Assembly (NCBI RefSeq): GCF_020921035.1
Contig: NC_063155.1
Location: 20,913,311-20,977,310 of the forward strand
Direction: 5' to 3'
Source of the DNA: Rhodamnia argentea
Lineage: Eukaryota > Streptophyta > Magnoliopsida > Myrtales > Myrtaceae
DNA: 64,000 nt
The notes beneath the pieces are model-generated. The model did not search any database and was not told the origin of the DNA. It saw only the letters and a list, made by a program, of their open reading frames with translations. The stretch's first letter is position 1, and each line of letters begins with the position of its first letter. The translations under genes and the position numbers were made by a program. Positions 1 through 13,082 of the stretch are shown here, piece after piece.

Positions 1-1196
1 TTAGAAGAGACTCAAAGTTCACTATCAGAGGAAATCTAATAAATGCTGGATCTGATAAGAACTGGCAGAGAAAACTGAATTTTTTTTTAAAAAATGTAGA
101 GTTAGGGGCGCACATTCAAAATAACGTGAAGGTAAAGTAATTTATTATTACAGTAAGTATCCAGAAACATGCCATCAATTTGATTGGAGCTACAACACCT
201 CCTTCTCAGGAGAAAAGACACGGAGAAGGAGGTCGTGGTTTCACTTAACATTATAAGCAAAGAATCCGCTTAATAATAAAAAGATGTGGACCGATACCTC
301 AAAGAGGATCTTGAGTACTTGAATAATATGGAGGATTTAGTTCTGAAGATCTGGAGTACTTGGAAACATGATGTGGCCAAGAAGATCAAACAATTTGATA
401 CCCGTTAATATTGACGTCTTTATCAACTATTGGTGGAGATGGATCGTTGGGTCACTGCACAACTCGAAGAAGAGATTAATTGGATTAGGATTCTTCTCCT
501 AATTGGATACAGTCCCTTTTATTGGGATTGAGTTGAATTCTATTATGAATTCAGGAAGTTCTCTTTTTTGTTTGGAGATAACATTTCTTGTATGAATGTT
601 TTCTATTCAAGAGTCCTAGTTCAATTTGGAGAAGAATTTTATAAGTTATGTAATATATGCATGTATTTTTTTTTCTATTCGAGGGTCGGTGAAGGATATT
701 GAACTTTGGTAAGTCTTTGCTTTGAATGGCGTGATACGATTATTATCGTAAATTTGATATTTGAGGAACCCTTATTGCGATGCCTAATAAGTTTAGGTGT
801 ATGCCTAAAGGAATTTACTCAGTTTGAGTTGTCTTTTGCTCTGAGTTCTCTTCATGTTCTCAATCAATTGCTCTCACTACTTTGTTACTCATCGTCCAAC
901 ATCAGTATTATAGAGGATTAACCACTAAAGAGAGCGCTGTGGACTAAAATGATCTAGGTACCCATTTTTACTCGCAGAAAAGCAAGTTTTTTGTGTTCTA
1001 GGCCAATTCCTATTCCTTTGTAAATTATGATAGGTTTACTGGCATAATTCAGTAAATCTCAGGCTGAAAGTTGTGTCAGTTTGTAAAATTTTTACTTGTC
1101 ATGTGAAAGGATTCTTGAATATCTAAATGTCTAGCTTTTTGATAGAGGAATAGACAGGTATATTTGACTAAATTAAGTATCTTCTGATTGGTTTAG
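1..1196. other. Non-coding stretch upstream of the first visible J-domain exon
   Basis: No convincing exon is visible here. The sequence is AT-rich and could be the upstream intron of the J-domain gene or a decayed LTR-type insertion within it. A short hairpin with perfect 11-bp arms lies at 197-207 and 223-233. The earlier J-domain exons (helix I and the start of helix II) are not found, so they are either left of the window or displaced by this stretch. Confidence 0.5.
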
Positions 1197-4046
1197 GCAA
1201 TGATGGTCCATCCCGATAAAAATCAGGGAAATGAGAAGGCAGCAGAGGCTTTCAAAAATCTTCAAAATGCATACGAGGTAAAGTTGGTTTTTCTTCCGAA
1301 ACTCCAAATCATGTGAATAACAGAGATTGGTTGAGGTATGTGGTCTATACTAACTTATATAGCTATACCTCTTATCCCTTCTTCAAGGTTTTACTTGACT
1401 CTGTAAAGCGAAAAGCTTATGATGATGAGCTAAGGAGGGAGGAGCTGCTGAACTGCCTCCGTAGGTTTCAAAGTTCTTCTCAAAAGGTATTTTTTTTTTT
1501 TTTTGCATCTCTCACGCATCTTATTTCAAGAAAATATGAAAGTTGACCTGACTCCTCTTTTCTTGGTTGCCCCCATTTATGTGCCTCTCTCATGTTGTAA
1601 TCTGAAAGTCATATTGATTTTTTAGCATTTAGACTGCAATAAGAAATTTGGTAAACAGACTAGTGACAGATGCAAAAACGGTAAGAGTTTCTGTCTCGGA
1701 CAGCCCCAGACACTACATTTTCCCTTGTTTCTGCCTTCAGTTCTGGCTTGCATTCTTTCGAAGTTCTGGATCAGGGGTTAGATTTCACTTTAGAATGACA
1801 ATTTGGAGTAATTGAGGGATTGCGTTCTTTTTTAATGAATGAGGTCTGTTTAGCCACTAATTTGCAACCGAAGTCTTGTTATAAATGTTACCGTGCGCCC
1901 TTGAGCATGTAACTGTTGAGAGAGGGAAGGATTGAGGCGGATAGGGTTTAGTTTGTGGGTTTTGAGACCGTAAACGTTATCTGCTGTGTTATCATTCTAA
2001 ATGCAACTAATTCTCAGAATGGAGGTCGTGGTCTATTCTCCTCTGGATTTGCTCACTCAGAGACCGATGGCGAGGATCCTTTGAGAGATTCAAGGCGAAT
2101 AGCCTGCAAAAAGTGCAACAGCTTTCATCTCTGGTTGCAAACCAGAAAGTTAAAAGCACAAGCAAGATGGTGCCAGGTATTCCCTTGCCGTCTGAATTTG
2201 GTCATGCTTTTGATGTATTATATGTTTCTCATGTCATTGAGCATATTGGCATTGCGCAAGAGCAAGACTTTGTTAAGCTCTCTATAAAAGTCGGTGCCGC
2301 GTCGTATTGTTGGCGTGAAGAATCCTTCGATGGTTACGTTTCCTTTGTCTTGTCTAAGGACTGTAAAGAGTTCCATCAGGCAAAAGATGGAGATGGGTGG
2401 GTGGAACAATCTTCTCAACCCTTACTATTTGGGCTATTGCAGAAGGTACTTATCAACTCTTAAATTGAACAAATGGAGTTTTTCTACTCTGATCATGTTT
2501 TGTTTTATTCAATATTCTGCCCGTTGTCCTCTCATTATGCAGTTAAAATGGCTTATCTCATAAATTCTTCAGAACTTAGAAAGCCTGATCATAATGTCTG
2601 CATTGATGAAGTGGATTGATCCTACTGATGGTGATGATTGTACATGCAGATGAATGCTCCTGTTGCGTATGTTTGTGCTGATAGCAGAATTTACGATGCC
2701 TCAGAATGGTATATTTGTCAGGTAACGTAATGTGCCCCTATGGTCTTTTCTTACCTTCTTTTTATGCTTCGACCACAAAATCTTCTCTAGATGGCCAGTG
2801 AGTCATATGTTCACTTGAAGTCTTTTCGGTGTATCTACATATATTTGTGTGGATCATCAGGGTAAAAATACATTATAGTGCTCCTTCTACTGAAGTTAGC
2901 ATGTTGGCATGCGTTACCTCTGAAAGAAATCAACCCATAAATATAATGTAGTTAGAGCAAGTTATGGGGACCCTTTGGATGCTTTGTGAAGATTTGAAAT
3001 CACCTATTTCTAAGGTGGGCATAAAATGAGTTTGCTCTTGTGGGTGATGAATATCCCTTTCTTTTCCTTGCCTTACTATTCATGTTTCTTAGGATTAAAT
3101 AAATATTGTGTAATGCCATAATATCTTAACAAATCTGCCTTGTGAACGTATCTGTAGAAAGGATTACTCTGTAGCACAGGAGAAACTTCATTTAAGTCTC
3201 ACCTGCACAGTGTTTACGATTATATACCCCTGCAAATCTTACTTATGTAATGTCAATCTTAATTTCTTTTCTTTTTAATCTAAATCCAACAGAATAAGAT
3301 GAATAAAAAGAGCTTGATCATTTACTTGAAGGAAAAAGAATTCTTCATTCCTTTTTCTTTTATTTATTCATTTGTTATAATTAATTTTTTTTTTGTTCTT
3401 TTTTTGGGGGGGGGGGTTGGTTTCGTGTTTGGGAGGAGGGTGAGGGCGCTCTAAGTGATGCATTCAACCTATTACGAGATCCATTTATTTGATACATAAG
3501 TTGGAGTTAGTCAATTATCTGTTGTTTTTAGACTATTCAGAGGTACGTACTCGTTAATTCCACCATAAACGGACAATATTTGCCTAGTGCAGCAGACCAC
3601 GAGCTTATTCACTTTTCTTGGGCAGTGCCTATAAAGTACTATTGTTATTTTCAGAAGCTATTTCTGCAGGGGACTCTATTAGTGCCTATAGTGACAGTGA
3701 CAGTTATGATGCTAAAATGTCGCTGCAGGGAATGAGGTGTCCACCCAATACGCACAAGCCAAGCTTTCACGTGAACACGAGCATGACTTCAAAGCATAAT
3801 TCTGGGAAGGGAACTGCTTCTGGCCAAAGGGGCGGTCGAGTTCCAGCATCTAATGTTGAAGAGACCATGACAGAAGAAGAATTCGTCGAATGGTTGCAGA
3901 ATGCAGTGCAGGCCGGCATTTTTGACAATTTCAGCAGTGCCTATTCCGAGAACCAATCTCCAGGGGGCGGAAGCAGCTCCAAGAGTGGCTTCAGTGGCAG
4001 TGGTAGTGGCGGTAAGAAGAAGAAAAAGGGCAAGAAACAGTGGTAA
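1197..4046 (+). CDS. DnaJ/Jiv90-domain co-chaperone (DNAJC14-like), 3' part
   Basis: Six exons join in one frame: 1197-1277, 1388-1486, 2018-2176, 2359-2445, 2650-2721 and 3729-4046, giving 271 residues. The first exon carries the J-domain HPD motif (MVHPDKN) and helix III (NAYEVLLDSVKRKAYDDEL across the junction). The next exons match the Jiv90 cleavage-inducing chaperone domain: a zinc-binding-like IACKKC motif, ARWCQ followed by DCKEFHQAKDGDGW, then CADSRIYDASEWYICQ and GMRCPPNTHKPSF. The C-terminus is Gly/Ser-rich and ends in a lysine cluster (KKKKKGKKQW). In this family the J domain stimulates Hsp70, and animal DNAJC14 is ER-associated; the plant role is inferred. The N-terminal half, usually with membrane segments, is not visible. 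All junctions are GT-AG. Confidence 0.85.
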
Positions 4047-5640
4047 GCAAACGAATTAAGTGGATTGTGGAGCAACCTTTTAGCCTAAAGTTGGAGACGA
4101 AGCTTCTTGTTTTTGGGGAGGGTCAAGGGTTAAGGAGAGTTTAATCTGAGTTGAGCAGTATCCGAAGCAGGGGCATAACTGTGAGACTAAGCAGGAACCT
4201 TCATTTAGCAGGAGAGAGGTTGTATAGCATTTTCCTTTTTAATATGGTTCTTTTTCCTTTCTTGCTTCATCAGTGAAATTAGCTGTGAGTTAGATGAGGG
4301 GAGGTTCGGTGATAATTGTGTCATTGGGCAGTGAAGGTGTCTGGCTGTGATTTTCGCCTGGGCATGGCTATTTCTTGAACGAGTAATTATGAAATATGGA
4401 AGTAGTTGCTGGAGAATATCAAGGGAAAAACCTAAGTCCACGAGGAATTAGTGGTCTTTGTGGTAATAGTGGATATCTAATCATAGGCAGGATTATCGTG
4501 ATTGAGTGAAAGGAAGGATTAAGGTCATATAGCTTAGGAATTTTGGTGTTAGTCGCTCTTCTAGCCACCCGCGGAGATCAACACCACAGATGGAGTGCCA
4601 CCACCGACACCAATCTTCACCGGCAACACCACCGCTCAGCCACCACAACCGATTTCGGCCCAACCAACACCACCATGACCACCGGATTTGACCAGGAACG
4701 CCGCCCTTGAATTGAGCGCTGCCAGGTCTCGAGCAATAATACCATGAAACTGACTGAGGATTACCATCGCTGGACATATTGCCACCACCATACCCAACCC
4801 CGACCAGCACCTTCACGTTTAAGAGAGAGAGAGAGAGGTTTGCCCGAGTTAGGGAGAAAGATATGGGGTGGCCTACAGAACGATAGCTGATATGTTGGAT
4901 TGGTTAACCCTCCCAATTGTTCTGACAAAAAAATAAAAGAAAAAAAAAAACCTCTCAATTGTGAAAAAAACAAGCGACGTGTTTAAAGGGTCACATCGGA
5001 TAGATTTTGCCGAAAAATAAATTTGAATATCAGACAACCTTTGATGTCCTCACCCTTTTAAGCAAGAGATGTATGAAATTATTTGAATCATTAAAAAAAA
5101 AAACTATTAAGGAATTATTGGCTAAGTAACGCTTTTTTTTTTTTTTTGGGGGGGTCGGAAATGTGTTCTATTTGAGAATAAGGATATTGGTTTGCATGAG
5201 CTTCTATGAAAATATGAGGTAAAATCGTGAGTTTGAACTCGCATTTTTTGTTTATGTTTCAGCGGAAGCCAAAAGCAAATCTTTCATACTTAAAAGTTGA
5301 AATTTTTTTCCATATTCCAATATGGAAAGTTTATGGATTTTTTTTTTTAAAGAACTCTATCCACATTTCATTCGTCCAGCGGTTCATACGTAAAATGCTT
5401 TTTACATTGGCAGCGCACGTAGTAATAATCCGTAAATTATATGCGATTTTGGGGTCAAAATCTAAATGTTATGAAAGTATTGGGCCTCCATGCAACTTTA
5501 TTCGAACCGAGTTGGCCCAACTCGGCCCGCAAGACACCCGCGAAACTTGCAAGGATTGTCCTTCCTTTGTCCCCGCTTTTCTGATAAGCCTTTCTTCCCT
5601 TTGCCTGGCTTGGCTTCGCTTCTCCAAAGCTAAAACCTCG
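4047..5640. other. Intergenic spacer between J-domain and RFC3-like genes
   Basis: It starts with the likely 3' UTR of the J-domain gene. The segment around 4560-4810 is richer in CCACCA-type triplets but has no supported gene; its open frames on the minus strand look accidental. A short GA run lies near 4822-4836 and homopolymer tracts near 4940-4950 and 5130-5155. The last 300 bases would include the promoter of the downstream gene. Confidence 0.5.
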
Positions 5641-8502
5641 ATGGAGTCCATTCTCCAGTCTTCTTCCTCTTCTTCGCATCTTTGCTCAACCGTCCCTAGA
5701 CCTGTAATCCCAGATCATTTCTCTAGGAAAAGAAGCCACTGCCCAAATTTTCTCAACATATCATCATCATCTTCTTCTTCTTCTTCATGGTCTCTGTGTA
5801 ATATAAATGTTTTGTCTGTTGGCACCCGAAAATCTGTGACTGTCGGTGCTAAGAAGAGCGGCAAGGATGGGAAGAAAGATTCGGACGGCTATCTGTTTGG
5901 ACCCGATGAGACCACTGGGCTCTTCCCTGAGGCAGTGCTGCTCAAGCAGGTCGCTTTTCCCATTTCTTTGCGTTTTCTTGTTTTGAGGTGTGCGAGCCGG
6001 TTTTGATGTTTTGGAATCTGGGTCTTTCGCGTCTTGTTTGAAACTCTATCCTCTCCATTTTCCGGGAATTTATGTTGCGAGAGAATGGTATAGAACACAT
6101 CGGGTCTGAAGAATTTTTGGTGTATGTGGTCTTTGTGTAGGATGTTATTGTCACTGTAACTATCTGTGTTCTTGAAATGTTTGCGAGCACATTTCTGTGA
6201 GAAACTGCAACGTCTGTTCACTCTAAATTGGAAAGCATATTCATTCAACTGGATTCATAGGTGAAAAAAACGTATGTTGTTAGCAAAAAATGTAAGTTTT
6301 TTGCCCCCTACTTGAATAAACTTATAGGACAAGGAGAAGCCAAAAATCATTTGGATTTTACCAGCTTCTCGATGGTCGTTAGGAGCAAAATCTGTACATT
6401 CTTAATTGATTTGAGTAGGAAAAGTGAAGAAAAAACAGGGTTTGGTACTTGTCTTCAGTCTCTCCAGTTTTCAATATTGGTGCAACAATAATTGGTCACA
6501 AGTCTTTTTAATTTTACGCGGCCCTGCTTTGAAATTACCTGTCTTATGTCTAAAATTACGTAATGCGTGGTTGTTGCATATGATTGAGGATCTTCTCACG
6601 TTAATTTTGTTCTTGGATTTCAGAAGAAGGTACAGGAAGATGGTAAACTTCTACCTGAGTTTTCCGATGCAGAAGAGAGTATGTAACTTTCAGGTTTTTT
6701 CCCCTAGCTATGGATAACGAAGCTACTCTGCATACTTGTTACTTGACTAGAGTTCTTGTTGTTTTGCAGGGGAGCTTTTTGAATATCTGAACCTTCAGAT
6801 GGAAAGCGACCTCGAAGTTAAAGAAAGTAAGCAATTCACTTTGATCAGGGCCACTTCTACCTACATATAGAAACTCATACTTCTGCAGCTTTTGTTGAGT
6901 AAATCATGTAGTTCATAACCCTGTTACTTCTAGAGCTTCTGTCAGTTTGTTTTACTCTATTTGAAGTCTCGTGTTTGTGCCTTTTTTTTTTTTTCATTAC
7001 TAGTTAACTGAAGCTCATTATAGTTATTGGGACATTCACAATGGTTAACGTTTCACTTTAGAGCTTGTAGGAGGATTTTTCCCCCTGCAGAGGTTTATCT
7101 GTTGAGATGCAATTCCCGAAGTGTGCAGTATATATATAGATAGAGAAACTGCTGCTCTTGTTGAAATAGAGAGATGCTTCTCCTCCTGTATGGTTTACAG
7201 AATCTAGAGACAACAAAGATTGAATAACTGCTGTTAACAAACTTGAATTGCATGGATGATGATCATCATCAAACAAAGGAAAATATATAAGGCTCATGTC
7301 TGCCGAGCTCTTCTTCTTCTTCTTCTTCTTTTTTCTTTTTTTTCCAGTCATCAAATCTTTCTCACTGCTATCTTTTACTTTGGGTACAGTGCGCCACTAT
7401 GAAGTGGTTTATCTAATCCATGAGAAGCATGTGGAAGAGGTTGGGAGCGTGAATCAGAAAGTTGAAGGTTATTTCTGCCTCTCCATCTTTATTATCATTT
7501 TTAACTTAGTGCCAATCCTACATTTATGTTCTTCACAAATTAGGCAGGATGTCTCTCAGCCACCTAATTGATAGAATTGGATCATTGAAGACTGGTAATC
7601 TGATTCTGATCCTTGGATGTGTTACAGGCAGTTGCATCATCAATCTTTATGAACTTGTTTTGGTTTTCTTTAGGTTTCATCTATGCCAAGTACATTGGCC
7701 TGGTCTCCGCATTCATTAAGTTAAAGATCTGTGCTCTGTTACTTTAGGTACCTGTGAGGTAACAGCGTAGGGAACTTCCTGGAATTTTTCTATTTCAGAG
7801 AAAAATCCTCAGTTGAGGGTATCTTGAAAATTTCCAGCGCTATTACTTCTGGTACTAGAACAGCAATTGCTTTATCACTAAATCTGAAATGAAACTTAGC
7901 CCTTCTTTGTGCTGGACATAGTGTAGAATTGAGTGCCATGATGCATGCTGATCTATGTAAAGTTGTATGAGTGCCTCACGAAAAGTTTGTGAACCTGTGA
8001 GACCTTTGTTGCAGATTTCCTACAGGAGAAGAAGGGCAAAGTATGGAGATTTGAGGACTGGGGCCTTCGTAGACTTGCATACAAGATTAAAAAAGCCAGA
8101 CATGCCCACTACATTCTGATGAACTTCGAATTGGAAGGGAAATGGATCAATGATTTTAAGACCATGTTGGATAAGGACGAGAGAGTCATCCGACATCTTG
8201 TGATGAAGAGAGACAAGGCTGTTACAGAAGTTCTCCCTCCTCCACCTGAATTCCACAAACTCCGTGGTGGCATTGATGACGATGGTGAAGATGACATGGA
8301 TGATTTTGAATATGAAGAAGATGATGAGGAGGAGGAGAGCTGGGATGTAGAGGATGAGATGGATGACAATGGAGATGAGGAAGAAGACGGCATTATTATG
8401 GTCAAGAGTGAAGAAGATGAAGGAGAAACTAAGACCAGCACATTACCTTCTGCAGTTAAAAAAGGAAAAAGTAGATCAAGAGCAGAGAAAGTTCTTAGGT
8501 AG
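5641..8502 (+). CDS. RFC3: Plastid ribosomal protein S6-like protein, RFC3-like
   Basis: Five exons (5641-5949, 6624-6678, 6770-6826, 7390-7467, 8015-8502) give 328 residues with consistent phases. Residues 1 to about 60 are rich in Ser and low in acidic residues, as in a chloroplast transit peptide. A linker has the motif YLFGPDETTGLFPEA. The bS6 fold runs from about 141 to 235 (MRHYEVVYLIHEKH, then GLRRLAYKIKKARHAHYILM). From about 253 to 314 there is a long Asp/Glu-rich stretch, followed by a basic end (KKGKSRSRAEKVLR). Arabidopsis RFC3 is a plastid S6-like protein affecting leaf and root fatty-acid composition and plastid rRNA processing, and is longer than ordinary plastid bS6; length and linker favour RFC3 over PRPS6. 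The start was chosen because it opens the transit-peptide-like segment. Most likely it acts on or near the plastid small ribosomal subunit. Confidence 0.85.
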
Positions 8503-11500
8503 TCTCAAGTTCTCATTACAGCCTCATTTTGGACTTGAAGGAGAAAATTAGGTCTTCTTTTTCCCGTTTCCTGGATACATAACCCAGAGGTCCATCATAT
8601 ACCAAGGCACAATATTTGGACTGCAAAAAACCATGCAACCCTTACAGAAATGGTAGGTCTGTTCTTGTCACAGCTTCTTTTTATATCTTTTTGTTGTCCA
8701 ACGTTACAGATTCTGAGGTGAAATTTGGGATATATGCATATGCTTCAATCCTTCTATTTGTACGGGCAAAAATGGGATCTCTCTGTCCTGGGAGTAGAAG
8801 CAGTAAAGGGTGCTTGGTTTTGTAAGTTTGATGGATCCCTGTAATTGGGCACTGAGAATTGACAGCAATATCTTAAGGCAACTGAGGCCTTTTTACATGG
8901 CATCACCAGACCATGATGCCGGATGTGAACATTCGTTGCGTCTTTCTTCATAGTTTCATCATTTAACGCACACGAAGATCAACAGCAACATAAAAGAAGA
9001 AGAAAGAGATTGTCCGAAATATAGCTATTTATATGCCTTGTAGATGATCTTAGCTTGCTCTGCACAATTGCTCTCAGATCCTTGGATTTATCCTTCAATA
9101 TCTCGTTCTTATCCTGAGATTTGCCACAAAAACTGTTCCAGATATGTATCTTTCTCCCCCGAAACGATACACTTTATGTCTTCTACAGCATTTGGCATGT
9201 CTGGGGAACTACGTGATTGGTTATCTCACTAGGAATCAGTGGCCGTTTTATTGCAACATGTGCTTTCAGTGCATGAAAACATCGGCACCACTTTGATGCT
9301 TCTTTTTTGTCATGTATCATTCAATGGACAACTTTCCACCCCCCAAAAAGAGAAAAAAAAAAAAAATCTTTCAGTGGAGAACCATCCAACAGGGGAGGAC
9401 GCTGACTACTCACCATGCCCCTTCGATAGAAAGGGCCTCTGAAATCCCACCAGATTGTTGGGGCCTCCAAAGACCACCAAACTCGGACGTAGTTCTTGCA
9501 CAATACAACTTGGGATTGCTCAAAATACATGCGACTCTGTCCTCAACCAACGCCCAATTTCTAGAAGAGACCTAAGAGCAGCAGTAATCACTTCCTTTCT
9601 CGTCTCTTTAAAAGAAACAAGCCTACATCGAAAGATTATTACTAATTTGCATTAAAATGATACCACGAGCAACAATAGAACCAGGTATATGAAGTCTCCA
9701 ATATAACAGTCTGCAAATATCACATGCAGACTGTCCGAGAATGCTCCAACAACTGATGAAAAAATTTCCCCCTGATTATTTGCAGTGGCCTGAGGACATT
9801 CCCTATCTCAAGAACTACGCAATCTTCTTACTCGGTCTCCTGCCCCACACAGGAAGAAACAGGACATTCAGAAAGATAAACCGGGCCTTCTTCCAGTGGC
9901 AATCACAAAGAATACAGACTTTGAATACAAGAGTTCCACTTTTTCGTTTTAAAAGAAATCAGTCCGTGGTAGCTAATCTATAAAAAAAAAAAAAATACTA
10001 AGAAATAATTAAAAAAATGTTGTTGGAACGCGGTTTAACATCTGTGATCTCCGCCAAATGCATTTCATGCTCATCCTACAGAGAAATTTCCATCTGATGA
10101 TGAAGACCTGGCAATTCCATCAGGCATAGAAGCATTCGGCATTAGAACACCGTAAAAGAGCACATTGGACGGAAAACCAATGTTTCATTCCCAAGCTACA
10201 TTATCACCTAGAACACATCAAAGACAGTAAAGTATACAAATGTAAGACAAAAGTATTGGATGGAAAAGAGGACAAGGCACATGCAAACGAGGACAAGAAA
10301 ACTTTCATTATCTGGAAACAACCATCATATCTTTTTTATCAAGCTACTATCGTCATCATCAGCTGCTTCAAATGCAGTCAATCATAAACCGGCACAACAT
10401 GCAAAGGAATCATCACTGTTCATGTAAATTCCTATCAAGATCTACAGTTACATTGATACATAAGAAAGAGATCTCTGAACAATTAGATGTAAAAACTTCA
10501 GACTTTGCATACGTGCATAGAAATATCAGACGCCTGAGGCAATATTGCCGAACGAAGGAGGAATTTTGCTACACCATCAGGTGAGAAAGCCTGCTGCCAG
10601 AAAACACAGATTTCGTTATTCCTTGAGCTTGATGGAAGACCCCTGAAATAAGACCATAGCACGATTAAGCAGGCACCTGGTCTGCCTAAACATATACTCT
10701 CACAGAATACTAAACTAAGCAGAAATGAAGGTAAAATTGTATTCAGACAGCAAAACATGAGAGACCAAAAACAAAATAGAAAAGAGGACTAAGACACCGC
10801 AGCAACGAGACAAGATATACACAACATTTGAGAAATTACATCTGAAGCTACTAGATTACAGCACATTTACTTGATCAGCATAGCAATTCGTTCATTTTCT
10901 AGTACATTTCAGACAATAAGCAGATGGATTAATCCTGCTCTATCAACAAAAAATGGTGGACTAATCCTGCTCAAGCCCGAGGAATTCACATTATATATCA
11001 ACCCCCCAATTTCTATATATATGATAGAGTGGCAAGAGTTTCTATAAGGAAAGATCATCCTAACCATTAATCCGAAATTTTAGACCAGCTTTAATACTTT
11101 GAACTACGCCATTTACATCTACAACAAAAGTATCACGTAGTTTAGCTTCGTAGTACACATTAGATGATATAATAAGTTATTCCAACAAAGCTTAAGAGGG
11201 CACTGCGGGACTCAAAGCTTAAGAGGGCACTGCAGAGATGTCCCCTTGAAACTGGATACATTCCAATCATATTTGAAATCCCAACTGACAATTGTCTGGA
11301 AATAGTATACCAAGGATCCTCCACCAAGTTACCCATGATATGGTACATGAGAAGATAGATGCAATCTAGTCTCATGAGCACTGAAGCCACTAACAAGTAG
11401 GAATCGTTCTGGCCGATGGAAAGACAATCTACGAAGCCAAGCCAATCTAGCTGACGATGATATGGAAGAATGATTGGGGATATTGAAAACAAAATAAGAC

Positions 11501-13082
11501 AAGCTAGTGCCATGGCACTGTCTATAGACAGGTAGTATGCATTATTAACCAGGAAAGACCCGTTAGAAGCCCCAAGAAAAATCACCTGATCTGCAACTAA
11601 GTTATTCAAATGGATTGCCACAACTATGGGACTCTGAATATCTAACACAGCATTACTTCCAGCTCTGGGCAGATGCTAGTCATCACCCTTGATAAGTTGA
11701 TCACATGAGAAACCTTTCGAATCAAGGACTGTCAGAACCCTAAATTATTTACTCAGAGTAATTAAGGGACCAAATAGGTGCTAGAGTTCGTTTCCAGGCA
11801 TTTATATGACATATTTTATCTTCATTAGATGTTAAATGGGTTTTTCTTTGCTACAGAGCTTTATTTAAAATCTAAAGCTTCATAGTTGGTATGCCTAGGT
11901 ACAGGCATACTAGGTACAAGCATACTTCTGTCACAGGCAGGTGGCACTTAAGGGGGCAAAAATCACCCTGGGTTAGCAGTAGTTGCAGGAAACAAACTAC
12001 CACATTGTGCTCATAACAACAATATCCTTGTTGCTTTCAATGTTGACTAGAAAACCAAAATGCTTAACCAGAGACATGTAACAAGTACATGGCGCATGCA
12101 CAAATTCCGTTTAGAGAACTAATAAAGAATCATGCATGAACACAGATACAAAAAAAAGATAAAATCCCTGATCAACGAGAAGGACATTGAGACTGATGCA
12201 TCAAGATAAGAGTCACTTATGGTCCAACTCCATTTTGTTCTCCTTCTATTTTAGAAAAACATACAAGAGATATTAAGGGTAAGCAAATTATAGATAGCAT
12301 GTACAAGGTCCGTCTTAATGCAAGAAACAAAGAATTGTTGAGAAAGAAATGAGAAGAGGAGCATAATTCATCATTGGAGCCCATTTTAATCATGACAATC
12401 AGTTTGCAAACAAGAATCTCCCATTGTGGCAGAGATGGCTTCCTAATGATAAAAAAGCTAATAACTACATTCAGCATCTTTCAACAAATTAAAACTACAA
12501 CTAGAATCTCCCATATAATAAAATAAATTAAAAGGGGAGGAGGAAACTTAGTAAAAAAAGGCCATGCAAGAGAATATAAAGGCCAAGCAGATATTCAAGC
12601 AGGAGAAGGTATAGCTGGTGCACACACACTAATCAATCTTGAAGAGTGATATTAAACAAGCAGTATTCCATATTAGCATTGGGGCTTCACTTTTGTTTAT
12701 TTCTCCTTACCCCACTCTTTGCTCTAGTACATTTCTGATGTACTGGAATTCTTATTTTAATCCTTCATCATTTATTCAACAAAAGGTAAAAAGAAAGCAA
12801 CTTAATACTGACAGTTACTGATTGTTGGGATACAGGACCTTTACCTTCTATCTGTGACTCAGAGGATTTATAATGCCGTTGTACATGTCAAAGAGAAAAT
12901 GCTCCCAGCACATCATTGTTACATAAGATAGCCATGCAAGAATCTGCAACTCAGTGCAGCAGAACGTTCTCACTTAACATCTGCATTTGACACACTATGC
13001 AAATTCCATCTCCAGTGAACCTGAAATTCATTTGGCTGCTCATCTTCTGTGAGAAATTCAAAGCATTCGTCATCGTCATGTC
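8503..13082. other. Long gap (4.6 kb) with no supported gene
   Basis: No exon of a recognisable family is seen on either strand. The left end should contain the 3' UTR of the RFC3-like gene and the right end that of the minus-strand PPR gene. Near 10,680-10,640 the minus strand has a good acceptor-like tract (pyrimidines then TTTCAG) that could belong to a spliced 3' UTR or non-coding RNA. A short direct repeat (about 22 bp) occurs at 11,190-11,240. Small open frames such as 11160-11648 on the minus strand have no recognisable domain. Confidence 0.5.

Noticed and set aside
4493-4816. Trp/Gly-rich 107-codon minus-strand frame
   Set aside because: Composition follows the CCACCA-type triplets of the strand, with no family signal.
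11160-11648. 162-codon minus-strand frame
   Set aside because: No recognisable domain, no flanking splice or leader signals; AT-rich chance frame most likely.
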